DNA from: an uncultured Collinsella sp.
GTDB taxonomy: Bacteria; Actinomycetota; Coriobacteriia; Coriobacteriales; Coriobacteriaceae
Assembly (NCBI GenBank): GCA_900544385.1
Contig: UQVD01000057.1
Location: 1 to 12,090 of the forward strand
Direction: 5' to 3'
DNA length: 12,090 nucleotides
The notes under the pieces were generated by a model, which did not search any database, was not told the DNA's origin, and saw only the letters and a list, made by a program, of their open reading frames with translations. Made by a program: the position numbers and the translations under genes. Of this stretch, positions 6,591 through 12,090 are shown piece by piece (position 1 is the stretch's first letter; the number at the start of each line of letters is the position of its first letter).

Positions 6591-6875
6591 TCAGCCGGCA
6601 GCAAGAAGTTTTTCACTCAGAGCCGCACGGGCAAACTCACTTGGCGTCATCCCCTCGGCAGCCGCCCGTCGACGAATGGCCTCCTTCATTCCCAGAGGAA
6701 TCTTGACCGACAGCGTTGCCGTCCCCTCACCTGAGAGCGGGGGCCGTCCACGCACGATTCCACCAACGGTGTGTTCGCCATCCGGAAACTCTCCGCGCTC
6801 GTACGACTCACACCACGCGTCAATCATTTCATCCGTTACAACCTGACCATTAGCGGCCGTATACGTCTTGCCCAT
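6591..6875 (-). CDS. Ribbon-helix-helix antitoxin-like protein
   Basis: This is a 94-residue protein. The C-terminal half fits a ribbon-helix-helix DNA-binding fold: strand GTATLSVKIP (51-60), helix A from about 62 to 75 (GMKEAIRRRAAAEG), and helix B from about 78 to 92 (SEFARAALSEKLL). The N-terminal half (DEMIDAWCESYERGEFPDGEHTV) has the acidic character expected of a toxin-binding arm. The toxin stop TGA overlaps the start region (ATGATG), so translation is coupled. I chose the second ATG (6875), which lies 6 bases after a GAGGGG box; the first ATG (6878) is possible and adds one Met. Toxin-first, antitoxin-second order with an RHH partner matches BrnT/BrnA-type modules. In that family the antitoxin represses its own operon. 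A DNA-binding role is well supported by the fold; the exact family is inferred. Confidence 0.8.
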   Translation of the reverse strand: MGKTYTAANGQVVTDEMIDAWCESYERGEFPDGEHTVGGIVRGRPPLSGEGTATLSVKIPLGMKEAIRRRAAAEGMTPSEFARAALSEKLLAAG

Positions 6876-7138
6876 CATCGACCCCTCTGCCGAGCTCGCT
6901 CGATCTCTTGCCAGAATTTCTTCTGAACCGGAGACAGGGCATGAATAATGAGCCATCCACGAATTAGTTCGACCGCAACAAGTTCCACACTTCGACCATC
7001 TGGAAGCCATCCAATGGCAAGCCATCTCGGCGGCTCGTCCTCCGACTCGCGGCGAATGCACTCAGTAACCGCGAACCAGGCACCAAGCACCTGCTTTTCC
7101 GTCAAGTGTTTTTTTGGCGTTCGGATGGATCTCAACAT
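6875..7138 (-). CDS. BrnT-like toxin, N-terminus probably frameshifted
   Basis: This 87-residue basic protein is compatible with the BrnT/RelE-like RNase toxin fold: HLTEKQVLGAW near the N-terminus, then the strand-turn-strand block PPRWLAIGWLPDGRSVELVAVEL, then GWLIIHALSP and a basic C-terminal helix. The frame starting at ATG 7138 reads MLRSIRTPKK before HLTEK. The best-placed ATG is 7142 (GGAGG 9 bases upstream); it reads MDVEIHPNAKK and then runs out of frame at seven A (7109-7115). Removing one A gives MDVEIHPNAKKHLTEKQV, which reads like a natural family N-terminus. The ATG at 7138 overlaps ATG 7142 (ATGGATG) and could still make a nearly full-length protein. It is followed by the RHH gene with a 1-base overlap. 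The toxin call is moderately sure; functionality is uncertain. Confidence 0.65.
   Translation of the reverse strand: MLRSIRTPKKHLTEKQVLGAWFAVTECIRRESEDEPPRWLAIGWLPDGRSVELVAVELIRGWLIIHALSPVQKKFWQEIERARQRGR
7109..7115 (-). other. Run of seven A at the toxin frameshift point
   Basis: On the minus strand the sequence is GCC followed by seven A and then CACTTG. Six A would join the frame opened by ATG 7142 to the toxin body. The run could be a true mutation, a slippage or phase-variation site, or a sequencing error. Confidence 0.6.
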
Positions 7139-7167
7139 CCATGCATCTTCTCCTCCATCTTACCCAA

Positions 7168-7182
7168 TTTCGTATGACGAAA
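7168..7182. promoter_or_regulatory. Palindrome upstream of the toxin-antitoxin pair
   Basis: TTTCGTATGACGAAA is a perfect inverted repeat with 6-base arms and a 3-base centre. It lies 25 bases upstream of the toxin start, in the 58-base gap after the DUF192 gene, where the operon promoter must sit. A weak minus-strand promoter, TTGGCG-17 bases-TACGAA, would overlap it. Autoregulation by an RHH antitoxin usually uses such a site; binding here is inferred. Confidence 0.5.
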
Positions 7183-7200
7183 GTCCGCTGTCGCCAATTC

Positions 7201-7560
7201 TTACGCCGGCACTTGTTGGAGGGCGGGAGGTATAGCGAGTATGGAAGGCCGCTCCAGTACTGCCCAGGCGCCTGGGTGGGAGCACGTGCGCCAGGGGCGA
7301 ACGTTTTCGCAGCAAGCAAGGACATTGCCGTTGCGATCGATAAAGGCGATGTCGATGGGATAGGTCATAAGGCAGGTGTGAACCGAGAAGCAGCGCGGAA
7401 ACGCCATGACAAACGGCAGTCCGCTGGCGGCAATCGGACGCCGTCCCAGCATGCCGCGCAGACGCACGGTAAACGACTCCGCCACCACAAACTCGGCCGG
7501 CGTCCAGCCCAACCTGTTGAGCGCCCGCGCGTAGGCGATATAGGACGAGACCGCGGTCAC
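7201..7560 (-). CDS. DUF192 (UPF0127) family protein
   Basis: The 119-residue protein carries the DUF192 signatures: ESFTVRLRGMLGR (28-40), PRCFSVHTCLMTYPIDIAFIDRNGNVL (55-81), the VRPWR box (87-91) and a C-terminal GAWAVLE (97-103). The biochemical function of this family is unknown. The best start is GTG at 7560, which overlaps the TGA stop of the upstream TadE-like gene as GTGA and has GGGGGTGG just upstream. The ATG at 7581 lacks a ribosome binding site. As the last gene of the pilus operon it probably works with pilus assembly or surface maturation; this association is inferred from position. There is no clear signal peptide. No terminator separates it from the toxin-antitoxin pair. Confidence 0.85.
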   Translation of the reverse strand: MTAVSSYIAYARALNRLGWTPAEFVVAESFTVRLRGMLGRRPIAASGLPFVMAFPRCFSVHTCLMTYPIDIAFIDRNGNVLACCENVRPWRTCSHPGAWAVLERPSILAIPPALQQVPA

Positions 7561-8033
7561 ATGACCACCCCCGGACGCCATGGATCGACCGTCACCGCGC
7601 GCTCATGCGTGAGCACGGCCGGCGCCCCCAGCGAAACGCCGGCGATGCTCAGCGAACTCGGCCACGGCTCGTAGTGCATGGTGCAGGTATAGGTCCTAAA
7701 CGTGCCAGAAAGAGAGAGCAGGCCACCATCCGATGACGCCGCGCCTTGCTCGCTCGAGACCTCAACCTGTAGGTCATATCTCTCCATGGCATCCTGAATC
7801 TGAGCTTGAACGGTCGCGGAAGCGTCAATGGAGCTCTCGTCACCCTCCCCGCCCGGCGCCACGGCGTGCGCCAGCACGATGTCGGGCACCACGCGGTCGA
7901 AGCGCGCGACCGCGCCGGCAAAGATCATAACGTTGTACGCGACGAGAGCCAGCACGAGCAGGACAGGCGTGACCACGGCCATCTCGACCGTCGCCTGGGC
8001 ACGCTCCTCGCGCAAGCCCGCGCGAATGCCCAT
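7557..8033 (-). CDS. TadE-like minor pilin
   Basis: The 158-residue protein has a short basic N-terminus, the processing-type motif RAQATVE (11-17), one hydrophobic helix (about 17-42) and an extracellular domain of about 115 residues. This is the layout of TadE/TadF minor pseudopilins of Flp pili. By analogy with prepilin peptidase cleavage, the cut would fall between A12 and Q13, putting E17 at +5. The start ATG at 8033 shares a base with the stop of the TadG-like gene (TAATG), which argues against the longer frame open to 8177. A GGTGGG sequence is nearby. GTGA overlap with DUF192 follows. Two cysteines are not obvious, so disulphide stabilisation is not expected. Confidence 0.8.
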   Translation of the reverse strand: MGIRAGLREERAQATVEMAVVTPVLLVLALVAYNVMIFAGAVARFDRVVPDIVLAHAVAPGGEGDESSIDASATVQAQIQDAMERYDLQVEVSSEQGAASSDGGLLSLSGTFRTYTCTMHYEPWPSSLSIAGVSLGAPAVLTHERAVTVDPWRPGVVM

Positions 8034-10198
8034 TACGACCCACCGCCAAAAGCTCCCACCAGCGTGGCAACATCGACAGTGAGCGGGATGGAGCCGCCTC
8101 CCGGCAGCGGGATCTCCGCAAGCGTGAACACCGCGCCGCTGATGGTGCGCTCGACGTGATATTCCAAGGCCTCGCAAAGTGCCTTGGGGTCAGTCACGCC
8201 CAAGGGGATTTTTCGCAGGGTATTTTGAGTTTTGGAGATGCCCGCGATATCGGACCCCGGACTTTTGATGACATTGGCGGTATCGGTCAGCACCGGTTTT
8301 CGCAGACGTAAATCGCATGGTTCGAGTCCCAGCGCCGCCACGGAGGACGAGACAGTGTCACCGAGCCAGGACGCGATGGAACCCAACGCGCCGCCACCCC
8401 CTCCCAAGCCACCGATCAGCTCTCCCATAAGCTCGTCGGCCGCACCCTGGATGTCTCCGTACCCCACAAGCAGGCGGCCCCAAACATCCATAACGCCATC
8501 GAGCACGCCGGCAACGCCGCCCGAACGCTCCTCCAGCGTCGAGAAAAACCGCGAGAGAACGTTATTCTGTGCCGTCGCATCATCGGGCGCCAGCACTGCA
8601 GCAGAAATTGCACCACGATCGCCAAGCTCAACTGCCGTGTTAAACGAAGAGTTGAGCTCGTCGGGACTCGTGACATCGCCCGAGACCGCAAAGGCGACCA
8701 CGCCGTTGCGACCGGGCGGGGCGATGCGCGGACGCTCACCGGATAGTTCTTTGATGGCGGTATCGAACGCATTGCCCGCACGGTCGGCTTCGTCCTCGGT
8801 CTGACGCTCGAGCTCAAGCTCCTTGTTGCGACAGTCGACGTAGTCCTCCAGGGCGTCTTTAAACTTGTCAAAGTGATACTCGAAGCCGTTTTCGATAGAG
8901 GTTGAAGGCGCCGCAACAGCACCAAGCGACGAAACGCCAAAATGGCATTTGCTGCATTTATCTTGCCCATCGTAATCGGCAACCGAAGCAAATCCGCTCG
9001 GCGTTCCTTTCTTATAGCTAGGGCAGGTCGTCCCGTAATGCAGATACGCCTTGCCATCGTTCACGCTCGTCGGCCACACCGCATCGGTATAGAGTTCCGT
9101 CGCCCGAACCTCATCAGAGTTGCGCGGCAGCAGCGGAATATAGGAGGAAACCCTGTCTCCGTTCTCGGTTATATATGCCCGATCGACTTCCGCGCTCGCA
9201 TAGGTATAAAACGCCTTACGCGCCGCAGACTCTGCCTTCATCTCGACACTCGAGCCTTGGGGCTTCTCATTTGCCAGACGCCGATGGTAGTAGTCCTTCG
9301 AGCGATCAAGAGCAACTTGAGGCTCCCACGTAATGCTCGATGAGTAATGCGGATTATGAACACCGGAGAGATCCGTTAGGCTTTTTGCGCGCTCCCACAT
9401 ACACGAACAGCTGCCGACCGAACCTTTATCCGATCCACCGCAATCCGCTAGCCAGGCGCGCTCTTTGGCCTTCGCCGTCTCCTCCGATGCTTTTTGTAGC
9501 TCCTCGGCCGCGCGCTCCAGATCTTCCGACGCATCTTTAATGGCATCGGTCGAGATTTCGGATCCTTCGAGCGCAACAAAATCCGACTCGGATGTCCTGG
9601 GCACGGCAAGCGCCGTACCGGTATAGGTCACGCCGTCGGTATCCTGCGCCGATACTGCCTGCATGGCACGCGCGGCAACCAGGTACGGCAAGGCGGTCTC
9701 AATCTTTTGCAGGCCCTTTGCCGCGCTTTTGGCAAACTTGTTACGCGTTTTAATGATCTGGGTTCCCGTATCGATGATATCGCTACCGACAACCTCGGCG
9801 CCTGGAATGAGAATGGCAACCAAGCCGGTGCCGATCGTGGCAAACCCCGCCAGGCCCAAACTCAAAATGCTCGCATCCACCACCGTGGCGGCTGTGTGAT
9901 AGGACGACACCACGTTGGCGCCCGCCAGCGCACCGCTATCGGCCGCCACCTGGGTGTCTCCGGCGCGTGACATGCTCCATATCGCCGCGGTCGACGAAAA
10001 CAGCAGCGTAAGCACCACCAGAATGACAACCGCAGAGGAGAGCGTGGTATAGGCACCGTCTTCGATAAACAAGTCGATACCGGCACGGCCCATAAAGCCG
10101 CCCCGCTTGCGGCGAGCGCCTGGTCGACGGCGGGCCGCAAACCCTTGCGTCACCCGCAGCAGGCAGCGCCTAATCCCATGCAGCAATCCATGAATCAT
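8033..10198 (-). CDS. TadG-like pilus-associated protein, large
   Basis: The protein has 721 residues. A hydrophobic segment (about 50-75) precedes QVAADSGALAGANVV (83-97), the hallmark of TadG-like N-terminal domains. A second hydrophobic stretch runs 108-135. A predicted coiled coil (222-248) follows. The rest is a large, probably exported domain with Cys at 253, 264, 266, 392, 415, 418, 456, 628 and 675, including CxC and CSKC pairs, and a Gly-rich turn (594-605). TadG-type proteins are thought to anchor or cap Flp pili. The start is ATG 10198 with GGAGG 6 bases upstream, giving a 29-base overlap with the upstream TadE-like gene; a longer frame to 10300 lacks this signal. TadG proteins often carry a von Willebrand A domain; I do not see the MIDAS motif. 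The specific role is unknown. Confidence 0.72.
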   Translation of the reverse strand: MIHGLLHGIRRCLLRVTQGFAARRRPGARRKRGGFMGRAGIDLFIEDGAYTTLSSAVVILVVLTLLFSSTAAIWSMSRAGDTQVAADSGALAGANVVSSYHTAATVVDASILSLGLAGFATIGTGLVAILIPGAEVVGSDIIDTGTQIIKTRNKFAKSAAKGLQKIETALPYLVAARAMQAVSAQDTDGVTYTGTALAVPRTSESDFVALEGSEISTDAIKDASEDLERAAEELQKASEETAKAKERAWLADCGGSDKGSVGSCSCMWERAKSLTDLSGVHNPHYSSSITWEPQVALDRSKDYYHRRLANEKPQGSSVEMKAESAARKAFYTYASAEVDRAYITENGDRVSSYIPLLPRNSDEVRATELYTDAVWPTSVNDGKAYLHYGTTCPSYKKGTPSGFASVADYDGQDKCSKCHFGVSSLGAVAAPSTSIENGFEYHFDKFKDALEDYVDCRNKELELERQTEDEADRAGNAFDTAIKELSGERPRIAPPGRNGVVAFAVSGDVTSPDELNSSFNTAVELGDRGAISAAVLAPDDATAQNNVLSRFFSTLEERSGGVAGVLDGVMDVWGRLLVGYGDIQGAADELMGELIGGLGGGGGALGSIASWLGDTVSSSVAALGLEPCDLRLRKPVLTDTANVIKSPGSDIAGISKTQNTLRKIPLGVTDPKALCEALEYHVERTISGAVFTLAEIPLPGGGSIPLTVDVATLVGAFGGGS

Positions 10199-10682
10199 AA
10201 TCTCCCTCCAGCCATTCGGGACGCGATCGATACGAGACGTCGACCTTGAGCTCGACATAGCCGCCCTCACCCGCACTGCCCATGGCCTGCACAAATGCAC
10301 CGATCACGGGCAGCGGCTTAACCTCGCCGGCAACAGACACGGACGAAACGCCGCCGGCACCGGCCCGCCCCAACTCGATATCCCACGACAGCGGTCCGCC
10401 GGCATGAAAAATCGAGACGTTGGGCACCGCGGCAAGTCTGCGGCGAGTGAACTCCTTAAGGTCATCGTCGTCCTCCACCGTCGTCGTGGTCATGAGCCGC
10501 GCGGTCTCGGCGGCAGCGGACTCCATGACCGCACGCGTATAGAGCAGGCACACCGGCTGCAACGCGAGCAAGATAAGCGTCAAAAACGTCGGCAGCAAAA
10601 AGGCGGCCTCGACCGTAGACTGCGCCCGATCCTCGCACGCGATATCAATACAGAGCGATGTCCTTGGCACCCGTCGCGGCAT
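10170..10682 (-). CDS. TadE-like minor pilin
   Basis: This 170-residue protein has RAQSTVEAAF (19-28) followed by a hydrophobic helix to about residue 48 and an extracellular part with VEDDDD at 69-74. It matches the TadE family layout, with the putative cut before Q21. The start is uncertain: ATG 10682 (chosen) and GTG 10670 both lie inside the preceding gene and neither has a good ribosome binding site, so translation probably depends on coupling. The longer frame open to 11000 reads across two other genes and is rejected. Its 3' end overlaps the TadG-like gene by 29 bases. Confidence 0.75.
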   Translation of the reverse strand: MPRRVPRTSLCIDIACEDRAQSTVEAAFLLPTFLTLILLALQPVCLLYTRAVMESAAAETARLMTTTTVEDDDDLKEFTRRRLAAVPNVSIFHAGGPLSWDIELGRAGAGGVSSVSVAGEVKPLPVIGAFVQAMGSAGEGGYVELKVDVSYRSRPEWLEGDYDSWIAAWD

Positions 10683-10863
10683 CGATAACCGACGATGGGG
10701 CGACGCCATGAGACGCTGCCCGCTCGACCAGTGCCGCCAAGCGCCCATCGGTGCCAGCGCGCCAAAGCCCCGCAATCGCCAGCACAATCGATAACAGCGC
10801 CACGGTGACGATGGCGTATTCGACGGTCGACTGAGCAGATTCCTCACGCAGGACATTATGCAT
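10645..10863 (-). CDS. Small Flp/TadE-like pseudopilin
   Basis: This is a 72-residue protein with LREESAQSTVEYAIV (5-19) followed by one transmembrane helix to about residue 33 and a short Ala-rich tail. SAQSTVEY is nearly the Flp processing motif (E15 at +5, Y16 at +6 from a cut before Q11). It differs from the main Flp by a longer, less hydrophobic tail, so it may be a minor pilin or an initiator rather than the shaft subunit. The start ATG 10863 has AAGGAGGGG 7 bases upstream, the best signal in the operon, and lies one base after the preceding stop. The longer frame to 10950 is rejected on this basis. Confidence 0.78.
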   Translation of the reverse strand: MHNVLREESAQSTVEYAIVTVALLSIVLAIAGLWRAGTDGRLAALVERAASHGVAPSSVIDAATGAKDIALY

Positions 10864-10864
10864 T

Positions 10865-11428
10865 TCACGACCCCTCCTTTGACTCCGTCGTTTGCGGAAC
10901 CAGACGCACGGCACGCAGGCGGCACGAGGCATCGCCGGCATCCGCAGCAACCGTCACCATGTCGACCCAGCCTCGCCCATCGCGCACGATGGCGCCCCAT
11001 ACGTTGCCCTTAATATCGAGATAGCCGCTCAGGGCGAGCTGAGCCGTGGGCACCTCGCGGTAGGCGCGCAACAGGTCTGCCGCCGCCTCGGTCATCGGTC
11101 GGTCCTCGGACCATGCGAGTCGAACCGCGATCGCGTTGTCTGCAGACGGCTCCGTCACGCTGGCGGCCCGCTTGTCGAGTGCCTGCAAAAAGGTCCGAGC
11201 CGTGACGGCGGCATTCTGACCGCCCATATCTCCCGCGCCTTCCGCTTGTGACACCGCCGCCGAGCCCGATCCCAAATCGGCAGTAGCGCCCGGACGCTGC
11301 TGTCGCGCAACGCCCAGTCCCCAAAGCGTCACCGCTATTGCCACGAGCAAACAGGCGAGCACCAGCGGCGAACCAACAGGACGCCTGCCTCCTACAGGCT
11401 GTTGATGCCGTCTTTGATCGCGTTCCAT
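10865..11428 (-). CDS. Membrane-anchored protein of unknown function in pilus operon
   Basis: I do not recognise this 187-residue protein. A basic N-terminus precedes one transmembrane helix (about 21-40), then a Gly/Ala/Ser-rich linker (45-75) and a folded extracellular part with FLQALDKRA, AVRLAWSEDRP and a C-terminal strand-rich region (WGAIVRDGRGWVDMVTVAA). The layout is type II membrane topology. The start is unclear: ATG 11428 is inside flp and has only a poor ribosome binding site. A perfect AGGAGG at 11388-11393 has no in-frame start at a usable distance; the first in-frame GTG is at 11362 and would cut into the helix. It sits between flp and the small pseudopilin, so a role in pilus assembly is inferred from position only. 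Confidence 0.6.
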   Translation of the reverse strand: MERDQRRHQQPVGGRRPVGSPLVLACLLVAIAVTLWGLGVARQQRPGATADLGSGSAAVSQAEGAGDMGGQNAAVTARTFLQALDKRAASVTEPSADNAIAVRLAWSEDRPMTEAAADLLRAYREVPTAQLALSGYLDIKGNVWGAIVRDGRGWVDMVTVAADAGDASCRLRAVRLVPQTTESKEGS

Positions 11429-11625
11429 AGTTCTTCGACTTTGCTCTTAAACGCGACGATGGCGATAATCGCGATCACTACGAGCACGCCGACCAAGATG
11501 GCGTATTCGGTAGTGCCCTGTGCGCTCTCCTCCCGCAACAGCGCCTTGGCACGCTGGCGAGCGCGGATTGTCCGGCAAAAAGCCCAGCTCCAAGCCTTGC
11601 CCGCAATGTCGGTCATCGTGTTCAT
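11392..11625 (-). CDS. flp: Flp family type IVb pilin (major pilin)
   Basis: The 77-residue prepilin has a basic leader of 35 residues (RARQRAKALLREESA), the Flp box QGTTEY (36-41) and a strongly hydrophobic helix (42-59), ending in LWNAIKDGINSL. The E at +5 and Y at +6 fit the G/XXXXEY prepilin peptidase rule, with Ala instead of Gly at -1. This is the predicted pilus shaft subunit, exported by the Tad ATPase and TadB/TadC platform. The start ATG 11625 has GGAGGA 5 bases upstream; an in-frame ATG at 11616 is less well placed. It follows tadC by 10 bases. Confidence 0.9.
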   Translation of the reverse strand: MNTMTDIAGKAWSWAFCRTIRARQRAKALLREESAQGTTEYAILVGVLVVIAIIAIVAFKSKVEELWNAIKDGINSL

Positions 11626-11635
11626 GTATTCCTCC

Positions 11636-12061
11636 CTACATCATCCCGCCTGCTCCCAGCAGCGGGCCCAATATGGACAGAAGCAACGCCGGCAAGATAA
11701 GCGTGCCGGTGGGAATCAGCAACTTGACCGGTGCGCGCTCGATCTCGCGCTCGACTGCGGCGCGATGGGCCGCACGGATCTCGCGACTTTGAGCAGCCAA
11801 CGTCTCGGCCAGCGGAGCGCCCAGGGCAAGCGCCTGCCCCACCGTGATGGCAAAGGTCTCGAGCGCCCTCACGTCCAAATCACGCGCGGCGGCCAACAGC
11901 TCGGCCTCGCGCGCCCCCACGCCCACCTGCCACGCCATGCAAGCTCGTTCAAGACGGACAGCCAGCACCGACCGACGGTTGGCACAGAAAATCTCGAGCG
12001 CCGCGTCAAACGAAAGGCCGGCAGAAAGCCCCAGGCGCACCACGTCGATCATCTCGGACAC
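11636..12061 (-). CDS. tadC: TadC-like pilus platform protein, 5' end missing
   Basis: This is the C-terminal 141 residues of a type II secretion F-domain protein of the TadC kind, the inner-membrane platform for Tad/Flp pili. Visible landmarks are EMIDVVRLGLSAGLSFDAAL, the F-domain core QALALGAPLAETLAAQSREIRAAHR, RAPVKLLIPTG and a terminal membrane helix (ILPALLLSILGPLLGAG). The gene is truncated by the contig edge; the apparent start codon MYKRQ at 12076-12062 is encoded by adapter sequence and must be ignored. The stop is at 11636 and flp begins 10 bases later. The upstream tadA and tadB genes are expected beyond the window. Confidence 0.85.
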   Translation of the reverse strand: MSEMIDVVRLGLSAGLSFDAALEIFCANRRSVLAVRLERACMAWQVGVGAREAELLAAARDLDVRALETFAITVGQALALGAPLAETLAAQSREIRAAHRAAVEREIERAPVKLLIPTGTLILPALLLSILGPLLGAGGMM

Positions 12062-12090
12062 CTGTCTCTTATACACATCTGACGCTGCCG
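12062..12090. other. Nextera sequencing adapter (not genomic)
   Basis: The 19 bases at 12062-12080 are the Tn5 mosaic end CTGTCTCTTATACACATCT. They continue into GACGCTGCCG, the reverse complement of the Nextera read 1 adapter tail. This sits exactly at the window edge and is library adapter left on the end of the contig. Any protein starting or ending inside it is an artefact. Confidence 0.97.

Noticed and set aside
6876..7061. Extended N-terminus for the RHH protein (156 residues)
   Set aside because: The extra part overlaps the toxin gene in another frame; the ribosome binding site and ATG overlap favour 6875.
10683..11000. Extended N-terminus for the TadE-like protein (276 residues)
   Set aside because: It reads across the small pseudopilin and part of the upstream gene in the wrong frame and is Arg/Cys-rich nonsense.
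11402..12082. 226-codon plus-strand protein
   Set aside because: It is antisense to tadC and flp and ends in adapter-encoded LSLIHI.

Overview
The window is about 60% GC, and every gene I can support lies on the minus strand. Gene content and gene order suggest a Gram-positive actinobacterium of the Coriobacteriia, most likely Collinsella or a close relative. This placement is an inference from the metG/rsmI/rsmA/tatD cluster, the Tad pilus locus and a Coriobacteria-like toxin-antitoxin pair. No rRNA or marker alignment was available. The last 29 bases are not genomic: they match the Nextera transposon adapter, so the right edge is a contig end.

Layout, read right to left (the direction of transcription). 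(1) 12061-7201 is a compact Tad/Flp pilus operon with overlapping or near-touching genes: the C-terminal part of tadC, the flp major pilin, a membrane-anchored protein of unknown function, a small Flp-like pseudopilin, a TadE-like minor pilin, a 721-residue TadG-like protein, a second TadE-like pilin and a DUF192 protein. Four of the small proteins carry the same A-Q-x-T-x-E processing motif, so one prepilin peptidase probably matures them. (2) 7182-6591 is a toxin-antitoxin-like pair with a BrnT-like toxin first and a ribbon-helix-helix antitoxin second. A 15-base palindrome lies upstream. The toxin N-terminus appears shifted out of frame at a run of seven A. (3) 6566-6350 is a tRNA-Phe gene with a strong promoter, an UP-like element and an intrinsic terminator. 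(4) 6338-6106 is an array of eight copies of a 15-base motif in alternating orientation with a 62-base period; it is non-coding and unexplained. (5) 5911-2213 is a family 5 glycoside-hydrolase-like gene, rsmI and metG, ending in an intrinsic terminator. The hydrolase appears to have lost its acid/base glutamate. (6) 2183-416 is rsmA overlapping tatD. (7) 412-245 is a tRNA-Leu(CAG) with its own promoter and terminator. (8) 1-244 is non-coding, AT-richer and contains several inverted repeats.

The housekeeping part (rsmI and rsmA methylate 16S rRNA; metG charges tRNA-Met; tatD is a nuclease-type hydrolase) resembles the rsmI-metS-tatD-ksgA neighbourhood of Firmicutes but lacks rnmV. The accessory part would build a surface pilus for adhesion. 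The observations most worth a second look are the 62-base periodic palindrome array, the frameshifted toxin with overlapping starts, and the hydrolase with altered catalytic residues.
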